From NCBI RefSeq assembly GCF_023115355.1, contig NZ_CP096019.1, forward strand, positions 1,674,001 through 1,738,000: a DNA stretch of 64,000 bases. The letters are read 5' to 3'. The notes below the pieces were generated by a model, which made no database searches, had not been told where the DNA came from, and worked only from the letters and a program-made list of their open reading frames with translations. Below, piece after piece: positions 56,383-63,904 of this stretch. Each line of letters opens with the position of its first letter. Within the stretch, counting starts at the first letter, position 1. Made by a program: the position numbers and the translations under genes. This stretch comes from Halocatena salina (lineage in GTDB: Archaea; Halobacteriota; Halobacteria; Halobacteriales; Haloarculaceae).

Positions 56383-57072
56383 TCACTCGAACAGGCCTTT
56401 CACGTCCGATTCCTTGGTCGTTCGACGACGAACGTGCTCAGATAACCGTTGGCGTGCGGTGTCGCGTGTGATACCGTCGCTCCGAAGGATATCGACAAGA
56501 AGCGTAACGAACGGACTCGTCGCTTGTCCCGCTTCGAGATCGGCCCGACCATACTCGATCGCGCGCTCGATCAGTGTTGTATCCCCCTCGTGCTCTTCTG
56601 TAAGCACGCGCGCCGCGATGGCGAGCGCTCCGAACGGGAGCGCTTCGAGCCGCACTCGTTCACCAGCCACGACGATCTTTGTTGGTGGCTGACGCTCGAT
56701 GCGTTCTGGATCCCGTTCCAACGCCGTGAGGTATTCACGGAGTGGATCGAGTGCCACCGCGTGGTGGGTCGATCCCAGTCCGGTGAGGTACTCGTGTCCG
56801 CTTCGTGCAAGCCCTGTCGTACCCTCCCAGTTGCGTTGATCGGCGTGGTACACCGCCGCGGTGTACTGGATCAGTCCGTTGAGTAGATCTCGGTCGGGAC
56901 CCGACTCTAACCGGAGCCACACCGATTCCCACGCGTCGTGGGCCGCGTGGAACTCCCCGGCGTTGTAGATCGCCGCTCCAGCCCGGAGATGCGCGTCGAA
57001 GTCCTCCGCCAGTTCCGGTCTCGTGTCCGTCGTCCCGTCTAGCTCGTCGTCTACCGTTGAGTCGGGGTCCAT
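56383..57072 (-). CDS. DUF309 domain protein
   Basis: 229 residues from the ATG at 57072. The DUF309 motif is AHLRAGAAIYNAGEFHAAHD followed by AWESVWLRLESGPDRDLLNG, with helices typical of the family. The C-terminal 80 residues are a separate helical part ending RQRLSEHVRRRTTKESDVKG. The family's function is unknown. It converges with azf (about 6 bp between stops). Confidence 0.82.
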   Translation of the reverse strand: MDPDSTVDDELDGTTDTRPELAEDFDAHLRAGAAIYNAGEFHAAHDAWESVWLRLESGPDRDLLNGLIQYTAAVYHADQRNWEGTTGLARSGHEYLTGLGSTHHAVALDPLREYLTALERDPERIERQPPTKIVVAGERVRLEALPFGALAIAARVLTEEHEGDTTLIERAIEYGRADLEAGQATSPFVTLLVDILRSDGITRDTARQRLSEHVRRRTTKESDVKGLFE

Positions 57073-57162
57073 GTGCTCCGATTGGTCTCGTGAACGCAAA
57101 ACCGTCCCGCCGACACGGGATCGACACAGCAGCGTTATCCATTTGCTCACCGGAAATCAGGT

Positions 57163-57603
57163 ATGCTGTCCGGGTATTACGAAGACATCGAGATCGGCAC
57201 AACACGGGAGTTCGGCAGCTACACCGTCGAAAAAGAGGAGATCGTCTCGTTCGCCGAGCAGTACGATCCCCAACCGTTCCACGTTGATGAGTCCGCCGCC
57301 GAAGAGTCGATCTTCGGTGAACTCGTCGCCAGTGGGTGGCACACCGCAGCGATGACGATGCGGATGCTCGTCGATAACAGTCCAGACGATTCGCGCGCGA
57401 TGGGAGCCGTCGGCGTCGATGAGTTGCGATGGAACGAACCCGTTCGTCCCGGAGACACGCTTTCGGTACGGACCGAAGTCATGGATAAAGAGCCGTGGGA
57501 TGATGATCTCGGGCTCATTCGATCACGTACGACTGTCTTCGCTGGCGACACCGAGGTCATGGGCATGACCGGGCGCGTGCTCTATCAGAGGCGAGTGGAG
57601 TAG
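57163..57603 (+). CDS. MaoC-like (R)-specific enoyl-CoA hydratase family protein
   Basis: 146 residues with a single hot-dog fold. The catalytic Asp/His region is SFAEQYDPQPFHVDESAAEE, and VASGWHTAAMTMRMLVDNSP and DELRWNEPVRPGDTLSVRTE follow as in MaoC dehydratases. It would hydrate enoyl-CoA thioesters, for example in fatty acid or PHA metabolism. Followed by a tRNA gene. Confidence 0.88.
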   Translation: MLSGYYEDIEIGTTREFGSYTVEKEEIVSFAEQYDPQPFHVDESAAEESIFGELVASGWHTAAMTMRMLVDNSPDDSRAMGAVGVDELRWNEPVRPGDTLSVRTEVMDKEPWDDDLGLIRSRTTVFAGDTEVMGMTGRVLYQRRVE

Positions 57604-57652
57604 CGCTAGCACCGTAGCGTTAAAGACATCAGACCGAAAACAACCATCCAGA

Positions 57653-57727
57653 GGGCCCTTAGCTTAGTCTGGTCAAAGCGATCCGCTCATAACGGATTGA
57701 TCGCTGGTTCGAATCCGGCAGGGCCCA
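57653..57727 (+). tRNA. tRNA with CAU anticodon (Ile2 or elongator Met)
   Basis: A 75-nt cloverleaf: acceptor GGGCCCT/AGGGCCC, anticodon arm ATCCGCTCATAACGGAT with anticodon CAU, T-arm GCTGGTTCGAATCCGGC, discriminator A, no CCA. CAU genes can be initiator Met, elongator Met or Ile2 (C34 modified to agmatidine). The acceptor differs from the initiator type I know in haloarchaea. I favour Ile2 but cannot settle it. Confidence 0.9.
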
Positions 57728-57867
57728 TTCCCACGGACCCGACGCCGACGCATCTCCCATCTCCCGCCCCCGATTATATTCATTCGTAGCTCCATACGGA
57801 CTGGCACGTAGCGATCGCTGTTTGCGTCCCGTTTATGACTGGCTAAGCAACGATGCGCTGATACGGG

Positions 57868-58593
57868 ATGAGTCCAAAAGGAAACCGAATGAGCCGACGA
57901 CGAGGTCCACGGGGAAGAGAAAGAGACACCACGAGCAACCAGAGTCAACGGATATTACAAGTTGTGCTCATCGGTGCAGGGGTGCTGTTTCTGTTGATCG
58001 GGGCTGTGATCGCAGCAGGGATCAACCTCCCCGGCACTGACGCGTTATCGGACACTGGCGATGAGAGTAGCAGTGCGTCGACGCCTGCTCCGAAGCAAAC
58101 ACCGACGACGACCGAGCAGGTTCCCGACACCACGACACAGACGACGCAGATGACGACCCAAACGACGACACAGCCAACAGAGACAGCAACACCGTCCCCC
58201 ACGCCAACGACGCAAACGACCACGACCACGGAAGCAACCCGGACGGCTGCCTCAGGAGGGTTGAGCATCGTGGATACCACCGATCGGAACGGCAACGGGT
58301 ACGTCTCTGATTTCAACATCACGGTCAAGGCTGATACACGGCTGCCAGACAGAGATCCAGACGGTAACGGAGATCCGTATCTCTCAGTCAAAATCAACGG
58401 GCAACCGTTCGGACAGACGGATGTGCTTACCCCGTCTCCAAACGGGGCATATACGATCGGTATCGAACCATCAGATCTCCAACGGTACAAACAAGGACCA
58501 CTCCAAGTGACCGTCCAACTGATGGACAAAGACTCCGGCCAGGATGAACAGATCAACACCTGGACCAAAACCGTGAAATACGAGTCCGAGTGA
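57868..58593 (+). CDS. Membrane-anchored protein with Thr-rich stalk and beta domain
   Basis: 241 residues. An arginine-rich N-terminus (MSRRRGPRGRERDTTSNQSQ) precedes one hydrophobic span (VVLIGAGVLFLLIGAVIAAG). A low-complexity Thr/Pro/Ser stalk of about 80 residues follows (a likely O-glycosylation zone), then a C-terminal beta domain with DRNGNGYVSDFNITVKADTR and DPDGNGDPYLSVKINGQPFG. The DPDGNGD loop suggests calcium binding. It is a cell-surface protein of unknown role. Confidence 0.7.
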   Translation: MSPKGNRMSRRRGPRGRERDTTSNQSQRILQVVLIGAGVLFLLIGAVIAAGINLPGTDALSDTGDESSSASTPAPKQTPTTTEQVPDTTTQTTQMTTQTTTQPTETATPSPTPTTQTTTTTEATRTAASGGLSIVDTTDRNGNGYVSDFNITVKADTRLPDRDPDGNGDPYLSVKINGQPFGQTDVLTPSPNGAYTIGIEPSDLQRYKQGPLQVTVQLMDKDSGQDEQINTWTKTVKYESE

Positions 58594-58627
58594 ACCGAAT
58601 CGGTGTGGCAGCCCACGTCGTTGGGAG

Positions 58628-59638
58628 CTATCCGTTCCGCCCGAGTTCGGCCAGTAGTCGCGCGAGATGGAGTCGGTCGTTCGTTCCTTCGGTAAGCTCT
58701 GCGTCCACTTCCCCGGCGAGACGGTGGATCTCGGCGCGTTTTTGCCCCGAGTATCGCGAGCGCGCGACCGACAGCACGTCCGACAGCACCTCCGTACCGC
58801 TGTAACCGTCCTCAATGAGGAGGTCATCGAGCGCGTTTCGTGCGTCAGTGAACTGCCCGTCTTCAGCGGCGCTGAGCATTTCTTCGACGGTGTCTGTGAG
58901 TAACACTTCCCCGAGCGCTTCGTAGGCTGCCGTCATGGTTACTTCGCCGTGTTCCTCGAAGGTGGTTTGAGCACCGAGGATGGCCCGGCGAAGATCACCG
59001 CTGGCGTAGCCAGCAACGTACTCGACACCGTCGCCGTCGTATTCGACACCTTCGGCGTCAAGCATCTTGTCCAGCACCGTCACGATCTCGTCGTGTGTCG
59101 GCGCACGCACAGGAACGGTGAAACACCGCGATCGAAGCGGCCCGATCAGCGTTGCGGGCTGACGAGTGGTGATGACGAACTGGGTGGTGCGGTGGTGCTG
59201 TTCCATGATCCGACGCAACGCCTGTTGGAAATCCTCGCGGATCGATTCGGCGTTATCGAGGAGGATCGTCTTGTAGGTTCCCGTGACGGGGGCATACCCT
59301 GCCGACTCTTTGAGCACGTGGTTGATCATCTCCCGTTTCGAGAGTCGGCTTCGTCCGGTGAGAAACGGCGCGAACCGTGGATCGTTTTTGATCTCCGTTT
59401 TCGTCCGAGAGAACACGTCGTCAACGTTGATCTCGATGAGATCGTTGGCAGGATCTTCGTGGGTTTCGGCGGCGAGCGCCCGAACGGCAGCGGTCTTCCC
59501 GGCCCCCTTGGGTCCAGCGAGGATGAGATTCATCGGTTCGTCGACGACACGAGACAGTTCATCACGCACCTGCTGCTGTGGAAGCGATTCGATGGTAGGC
59601 TGGTGGGTCTCGATCCACAGCGGCGCGTCCATATCCAT
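58628..59638 (-). CDS. rfcC: Replication factor C small subunit 2 (RfcC)
   Basis: 336 residues from the ATG at 59638 (a second ATG at 59632 is possible). AAA+ clamp-loader subunit: Walker A LAGPKGAGKTAAVRALAAET, Walker B region TILLDNAESIREDFQQALRR, the S-R-C motif PLRSRCFTVPVRAPTH and sensor 2 GDLRRAIL. It loads PCNA onto primed DNA with the other Rfc subunits. Haloarchaea have this second small subunit in addition to RfcA. Divergent from rnz. Confidence 0.93.
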   Translation of the reverse strand: MDMDAPLWIETHQPTIESLPQQQVRDELSRVVDEPMNLILAGPKGAGKTAAVRALAAETHEDPANDLIEINVDDVFSRTKTEIKNDPRFAPFLTGRSRLSKREMINHVLKESAGYAPVTGTYKTILLDNAESIREDFQQALRRIMEQHHRTTQFVITTRQPATLIGPLRSRCFTVPVRAPTHDEIVTVLDKMLDAEGVEYDGDGVEYVAGYASGDLRRAILGAQTTFEEHGEVTMTAAYEALGEVLLTDTVEEMLSAAEDGQFTDARNALDDLLIEDGYSGTEVLSDVLSVARSRYSGQKRAEIHRLAGEVDAELTEGTNDRLHLARLLAELGRNG

Positions 59639-59746
59639 CCCTCGATCCAAACGGGTAAGAATCGGTCGATTCCTCGATCGCGGGACGGTCGGCGTTCGGT
59701 TTTTGCGTTTCGAAGCGGCTATCCGGCGGGCAGGGCCAGTAGATGT

Positions 59747-60667
59747 ATGTACGTGACGTTTCTCGGGACGAGCGGAGCGATTCCCTCGGCCGAGCGCAAC
59801 ACCAGCGCGATACTGGTTCGACGGTCGGGCGAGCGGTTTCTCTTCGACTGTGGTGAGGGGACCCAGCGCCAGATGATGCGATATCAAACGGGATTCGACG
59901 TGTCACACGTGTTTCTCACGCATCTCCACGGTGATCATATTCTTGGTCTTCCGGGGTTGTGTCAGACGTGGGATTTCAACGACCGTGAATCACCGCTCGC
60001 GGTCCACACGCCGCCCGGAACGAAACCCGCTATCGAGTCGTTGCTCGGGGTTGCTGGCACGGATCCCGCGTATCCGGTGTCCGTCCACGAAGCTCGTCCT
60101 GGATCGGTCGTCGTCCGCGGTGAAGAGTACGAGATCCGTGCGTTCAGAACCAACCACCGCACCCAGTCGGTCGGCTACGCACTGATCGAAGACGAGCGAA
60201 AGGGGCGCTTCGACCGTGAAACGGCGGAAGCGCTCGGCGTGCCCGTCGGCCCGAAGTTCGGGGAACTTCACAGCGGCAACTCGGTCGAACTGGAGGACGG
60301 AACGGTCGTCCATCCTGAACAGGTCGTCGGTCCGCCTCGTCCCGGTCGTCGGCTCGTCTACACGGGGGACACCCGACCGACGGATGTGACTGTTTCGGAG
60401 GCTAGAGACGCCGATCTGTTGATTCACGACGCGACGTTCGCCGACGATAACGCTGCCCGCGCCCAACAGACTCATCACGCCACCGCCCGAGAGGCAGCAG
60501 ACGTAGCTAGCCGAGCCGGCGCGAAACGGCTCGCGCTCGTTCACGTCTCGACCCGCTACGGCGGTGCCGTCGATAGACTCGAACACGAGGCCCGTGAGGC
60601 GTTCGACGGCGAGACGTTCGTTCCCGACGACGGCCAAGAGATCGAGGTTCCGTTTCCCGATGAGTGA
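59747..60667 (+). CDS. rnz: Ribonuclease Z
   Basis: 306 residues. It removes the 3' trailer of tRNA precursors that lack encoded CCA, as the tRNAs in this window do. The zinc motif THLHGDHILGLPG covers residues 58-70, with FRTNHRTQSVGYALIEDERK, LVYTGDTRPT and HVSTRYGG as further ligands. The short (S) form is usual in archaea. The ATG at 59747 gives the standard start MYVTFLGTSGAIPSAERN. Confidence 0.96.
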   Translation: MYVTFLGTSGAIPSAERNTSAILVRRSGERFLFDCGEGTQRQMMRYQTGFDVSHVFLTHLHGDHILGLPGLCQTWDFNDRESPLAVHTPPGTKPAIESLLGVAGTDPAYPVSVHEARPGSVVVRGEEYEIRAFRTNHRTQSVGYALIEDERKGRFDRETAEALGVPVGPKFGELHSGNSVELEDGTVVHPEQVVGPPRPGRRLVYTGDTRPTDVTVSEARDADLLIHDATFADDNAARAQQTHHATAREAADVASRAGAKRLALVHVSTRYGGAVDRLEHEAREAFDGETFVPDDGQEIEVPFPDE

Positions 60668-60745
60668 ATGCTGTCCGGTCGTGGGGTGTGACACTACTTC
60701 CCATTGGCTATCAACGCTTTTCCTGATCCGGTGAGCAATCTTCGT

Positions 60746-61603
60746 ATGCGTTTTCACATCGTAGACGTGTTTACCCAGCGCCGATACGCCGGTAACCAAC
60801 TCGCAGTGGTCGAAAGCCGTGGTGAGCTGTCCAGTAAGACGATGCAACGGATCGCCGCGGAGATGGACTACTCCGAGACCACGTTCATCGAATCGTTTGA
60901 CGCCAACGGTGGGTACGACGTGCGTATTTTCACCCCCACCGAAGAGATCCCCTTTGCTGGCCATCCGACGCTGGGAACGGCAGCCGTTCTCCGAGAGCGA
61001 ACCGCGGAAGATGGTGATCGAGACGCTGAGATCGCCCTTGATCTTCCGGTCGGAACGATTCCGGTTCGGAGCGAGCACGACGGCGAGCGGGAGACGCTCT
61101 GGATGCGCCAACAGCAACCCGAGTTCGGTGAGCAGTTGGATCGAGAACCGGTTGCGGCTGCGTTGTCGCTGTCTACTAACGAGCTGTCGGCTGACCAGCC
61201 TGTTCAGATCGTCTCGACGGGGCTTCCGACGATCGTCGTACCCCTCACCGACCGCAGTGCGCTCGAAGCCGCCACCATCGACCGGTCGGCCTACGACGCA
61301 CTCGTCGAATCGAGGGACGCAAAGAACGTGTTCATCTTCTGTGATGAGCCACGCAACGACGACAACGATCTCGCAGCACGGATGTTCGCTCCCTATCACG
61401 GCGTGCCAGAAGACCCTGCTACGGGTAGTGCAAACGGCTGTCTCGCGGGCTATCTGGTCGAACAGGGGACTGACGACGTGGCGCTCCGCGTCGAACAGGG
61501 CTATGAGATGGGTCGCCCGTCGTTGCTCCATCTGCGCGCGGACGAACACAGCATCGAAGTCGGCGGCTCAGTCGTTCGGGTCGCTACCGGTGAGTTGCTG
61601 TAA
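60746..61603 (+). CDS. PhzF-family isomerase
   Basis: 285 residues from the ATG at 60746 (MRFHIVDVFTQRRYAGNQLA). PhzF-type isomerases consist of two similar halves; the catalytic Glu44 is in MDYSETTFIESF, and the second half has PFAGHPTLGTAA and GVPEDPATGSANGCLAGYL. Members include the phenazine isomerase, but most have unknown substrates, and there is no phenazine cluster here. The stop codon at 61601-61603 is immediately followed by the inverted repeat of module B. Confidence 0.9.
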   Translation: MRFHIVDVFTQRRYAGNQLAVVESRGELSSKTMQRIAAEMDYSETTFIESFDANGGYDVRIFTPTEEIPFAGHPTLGTAAVLRERTAEDGDRDAEIALDLPVGTIPVRSEHDGERETLWMRQQQPEFGEQLDREPVAAALSLSTNELSADQPVQIVSTGLPTIVVPLTDRSALEAATIDRSAYDALVESRDAKNVFIFCDEPRNDDNDLAARMFAPYHGVPEDPATGSANGCLAGYLVEQGTDDVALRVEQGYEMGRPSLLHLRADEHSIEVGGSVVRVATGELL

Positions 61604-61755
61604 ACCCACTTTTTTTACGGGAGGGTGCGCAAGGCGCACCCTCCCGTAAAAAACCTGGACTAAAAAAAGCCGCTCGCTGCGCTCGCGGTGACTACACTTG
61701 CATCTCCCGCCTCCGCACCGCTCCGCGACCGCCTCCGCAACGCTCCGCACCGCTT
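61604..61755. repeat. Inverted repeat / bidirectional terminator at left end of module B
   Basis: 61611-61653 is a perfect 20-bp-arm palindrome (T6-ACGGGAGGGTGCGC, loop AAG, mirror arm and A6). It is followed by CCTGGACTAAAAAAAGCC, a GC-rich hairpin and a CCGCTCCGCGACCGCCTCCG stretch. The whole stretch is the reverse complement of 62800-62939 apart from the palindrome loop, which is in the same orientation in both. It follows the phzF stop directly and probably terminates it. Confidence 0.75.
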
Positions 61756-61863
61756 ACTACCTCTGCTCAGAAACGATTGTGAATTAAGTCGAGGGAACGT
61801 CCGTCCGACGATCGTTTCGAGTGCGACACGACGTAACCGTCGGTGAAACAGTTGTTAGTACAA

Positions 61864-61896
61864 AATAACATTACTGATTCCATCAGTACCTTTATA
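61864..61896 (+). promoter_or_regulatory. Conserved promoter block of RNA module B (TATA-like TTTATA)
   Basis: Nearly identical to 14182-14213, from ACATTACT to CAGTACCTTTAT. The TTTATA box at 61891-61896 sits 24-27 bp before the start of the conserved stem. Conservation stops upstream, which points to a promoter kept for function. Confidence 0.6.
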
Positions 61897-61917
61897 CGTG
61901 ATGGGGTAACGAAGAGT

Positions 61918-62088
61918 AAATGAGAACGCCAGTGCGCCCGTTGGCGTGCGCATTCGTTGAAACGCGCCGGGTGTAAGAGGCACCCGACGCTGGGGTTCTC
62001 AGCGGCAAGAGACACCCATGACTGGGAACGAAGCAGAGACATGTAACGGTGTCGAATCGTATCAGAAACGTGACCAGACACCTATTTT
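61918..62088 (+). ncRNA. Predicted structured non-coding RNA, copy B
   Basis: The outer stem pairs 61922-61932 with 61990-62000 exactly as in copy A. The first inner arm differs in sequence (GTGCGCCCGTTGGCGTGCGC region) but can still pair with the following CGCGCC. The GGGTG-loop-CACCC hairpin and CCCA-TGAC-TGGG hairpin are kept. Blocks 61959-62000 and 62023-62077 are identical to copy A. It ends in CCTATTTT, a weaker T-tract than copy A. No open frame. Confidence 0.6.
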
Positions 62089-62222
62089 CCGCTCGGGTGG
62101 CTGCGCCACCCTCCCGCAAAAAATCTGCATTGCAAGAGCGAAGCTCTTGCAGGCTCCCAGATGGACTTCGTCCATCTGAGAGGACCAAAAAAAGCCGCTC
62201 GCTCCGCTTCGCTACGCTCGCG
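62084..62222. repeat. Hairpin/terminator repeat array in module B (matches unit 1)
   Basis: GGGTGGC-TGC-GCCACCC, A6, GCAAGAGC-GAA-GCTCTTGC, CAGATGGA-CTTCG-TCCATCTG, GGACCAAAAAAAGCCGCTCGC. Compared with 14395-14541 the second hairpin's loop is GAA instead of TTC, meaning the loop is inverted while stem and flanks are not. Confidence 0.65.
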
Positions 62223-62248
62223 GGAACTGCGCTCGTGGGGCAAACGAG

Positions 62249-62798
62249 ATGACGTTGCCGGTATTTCAGTTTTGGGATCGGCTTGGCGAGTCGGTGAACC
62301 TCTCGACCGTGGCGGATCGGGGGAAAATCTCGAAGGCTGAGCTGTACCACGTTGTGGATGTGGAGACAGGAACGTGGTGTCGGCCCTGTCGGAGTACGGG
62401 CTGCGCACGCCACGCAGATCGAGGAGATACTGGCAACGGCCGGGCTTGGCCAGTCACAAATGGAGTACGACGACCTCCCCGGTATTGCGAACGTCACGCG
62501 CTACGACGCGGCAAAGGAGCTGGTCGTCGCTGGCTGGTTCGAGAACGGTGGCCGCGTGCGCTACCACGAACAGCATGACGGCACCATCGTCCAGTCGGTG
62601 TATACACCCAAAAGCGATCGAGAGCCAGCCGAGATGACTGAACAACCGGACGCAACGAGTGCGCCCGCCACGTTCGTCACGACGCTGGCGGCGTACTGTC
62701 ACTATCGCCAGCATGGGGATCTCGATGGCTTGCGCCAGCAGTATCCCGAGGTCGCATGCGTCGTCGGTGAACCGCCAGCTGTCCACGCAGACGACTGA
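62249..62798 (+). pseudogene. Frameshifted copy of the C-X2-C-X4-C-X-H knuckle protein (module B)
   Basis: The ATG at 62249 gives MTLPVFQFWDRLGESVNLST and then WCRPCRSTGCA like copy A. A deletion of 2 nt relative to copy A (TGTGCCCACG there, TGCGCACG here, near 62401-62409) then breaks the frame inside the knuckle. The correct continuation, from HATQIEEILATAGLGQSQME to AVHADD, lies in the +1-shifted frame from about 62410 to 62798. The rest is as well kept as in copy A, so the break is recent, programmed or a sequencing error. Confidence 0.7.
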
Positions 62799-62799
62799 G

Positions 62800-62939
62800 A
62801 ATAACAGAGTCGGCGGAGGCGGTCGCGGAGCGGTGCGGGCAGGTCACTCACCGCGAGCGAAGCTCGCGGCTTTTTTTAGTCCAGGTTTTTTGCGGGAGGG
62901 TGCGCAAGGCGCACCCTCCCGCAAAAAAAGTGGGTGTTG
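62800..62939. repeat. Inverted repeat / bidirectional terminator at right end of module B
   Basis: CCGCGAGC-GAA-GCTCGCGG hairpin near 62852-62870, GGCTTTTTTTAGTCCAGG, then the palindrome 62886-62928 (T6-GCGGGAGGGTGCGC, AAG, mirror arm, A6) and GTGGGTGTT. Reverse complement of 61604-61755. Confidence 0.75.
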
Positions 62940-62984
62940 AACCACAACGCGTAATTGCGACTCGTTCCTACGTCCACAAAATCA

Positions 62985-63896
62985 ATGACCCCGCTGTCCC
63001 TCGCTGTCGCCAGTGGCCTTCGACTTCTGGCTGCTAACCAGAACGCGTTGCATTCTGGTGATGTCGTCGGTCAATCTCTAGCGATGGGACCCGGTGTGCT
63101 TCCCGCGGTGAGCGTTGGCGGAGAATACGATCTTCTCGTGTTCCTTTCGATCGGGTTGTTCGGCGGAGCGCACTGTCTCGGCATGTGTGGCCCGCTCGTG
63201 ACGACGTACGCCGAGCGAATGGAGACGGACGACCGATGGGAGGGCGCGCTCACGTCGTATGAAGTCCGCCAACACGCGTTGTTCAATCTCGGGCGGACGG
63301 TTGGATACGCGACGCTGGGTTTCGTGTTCGGATTGCTCGGCGCGCTGTTGTACGAAACCGTCAGCCTCGCGGGCGTGATCACCCCCGTACAGGGCGGTGT
63401 CGGCGTCCTCGTCGGTGGCATGATCATCGTCATGGGGGCGACACGGCTGGGGGGCTACCGGCAAGGTTCTGTCGAAGCGGTCGTTTCGAAAGCCGGTGTC
63501 GGTTCGCTGTTCGCCCGGAGTTACACGCTCATCTCCACCCGGATCGATCGATGGGTAAACGGCGTCGGTATCGTCGGTCTCGGTGCGCTTCACGGGCTGT
63601 TACCGTGTATGCTGCTGTATCCTGCTTTCCTGTACGCCTTCGCGCAGGGATCACCGGTGTACGGCGCGCTCGCACTCGGTGCGCTCGGTCTCGGCACTGT
63701 CCCCACCGTGTTCCTCTATGGCACACTCATTCAATCAGTGAGCTCCCGGCAGCGACAGGTCGTTCACCGAGGTCTCGGGGTGCTGTTCGTGGCGCTGGGC
63801 TACGTGTTACTCACGATGGGATTCATGCGTTTTGGCATCGAACTCCCGATGCCTGATATCCCGTTCTATCAACCACTCGATCAGATGATGCACTGA
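62985..63896 (+). CDS. UreH/TauE-SafE-like membrane protein linked to copper ATPase
   Basis: 303 residues from the ATG at 62985. The pattern LSIGLFGGAHCLGMCGPLVT is the hallmark of the cytochrome-oxidase/urease-associated sulfite-exporter-like (UreH, DsbD_2-like) family, with a Cys-Met-Cys core that may bind copper. About six spans follow, including GLGALHGLLPCMLLYPAFLY. The next gene, 8 bp downstream, begins a metal P-type ATPase, so the pair likely handles copper for a terminal oxidase. Confidence 0.85.
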   Translation: MTPLSLAVASGLRLLAANQNALHSGDVVGQSLAMGPGVLPAVSVGGEYDLLVFLSIGLFGGAHCLGMCGPLVTTYAERMETDDRWEGALTSYEVRQHALFNLGRTVGYATLGFVFGLLGALLYETVSLAGVITPVQGGVGVLVGGMIIVMGATRLGGYRQGSVEAVVSKAGVGSLFARSYTLISTRIDRWVNGVGIVGLGALHGLLPCMLLYPAFLYAFAQGSPVYGALALGALGLGTVPTVFLYGTLIQSVSSRQRQVVHRGLGVLFVALGYVLLTMGFMRFGIELPMPDIPFYQPLDQMMH

Positions 63897-63904
63897 CACC
63901 AATC

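Noticed and set aside
58949-59742. Long in-frame N-terminal extension of RNase Z
   Set aside because: It is only the antisense of rfcC; the family start MYVTFLGTSG at 59747 is clear.
59990-61549. Minus-strand ORF of 519 codons across rnz and phzF
   Set aside because: Both plus-strand genes have complete family motifs; the long antisense frame is a by-product of GC-rich codon use.
62352-62448. Separate start (MWMWRQ) for the second half of the module B gene
   Set aside because: The first residues are out-of-frame translation of sequence coding the N-terminal half in copy A; the comparison shows a frameshift, not a new gene.
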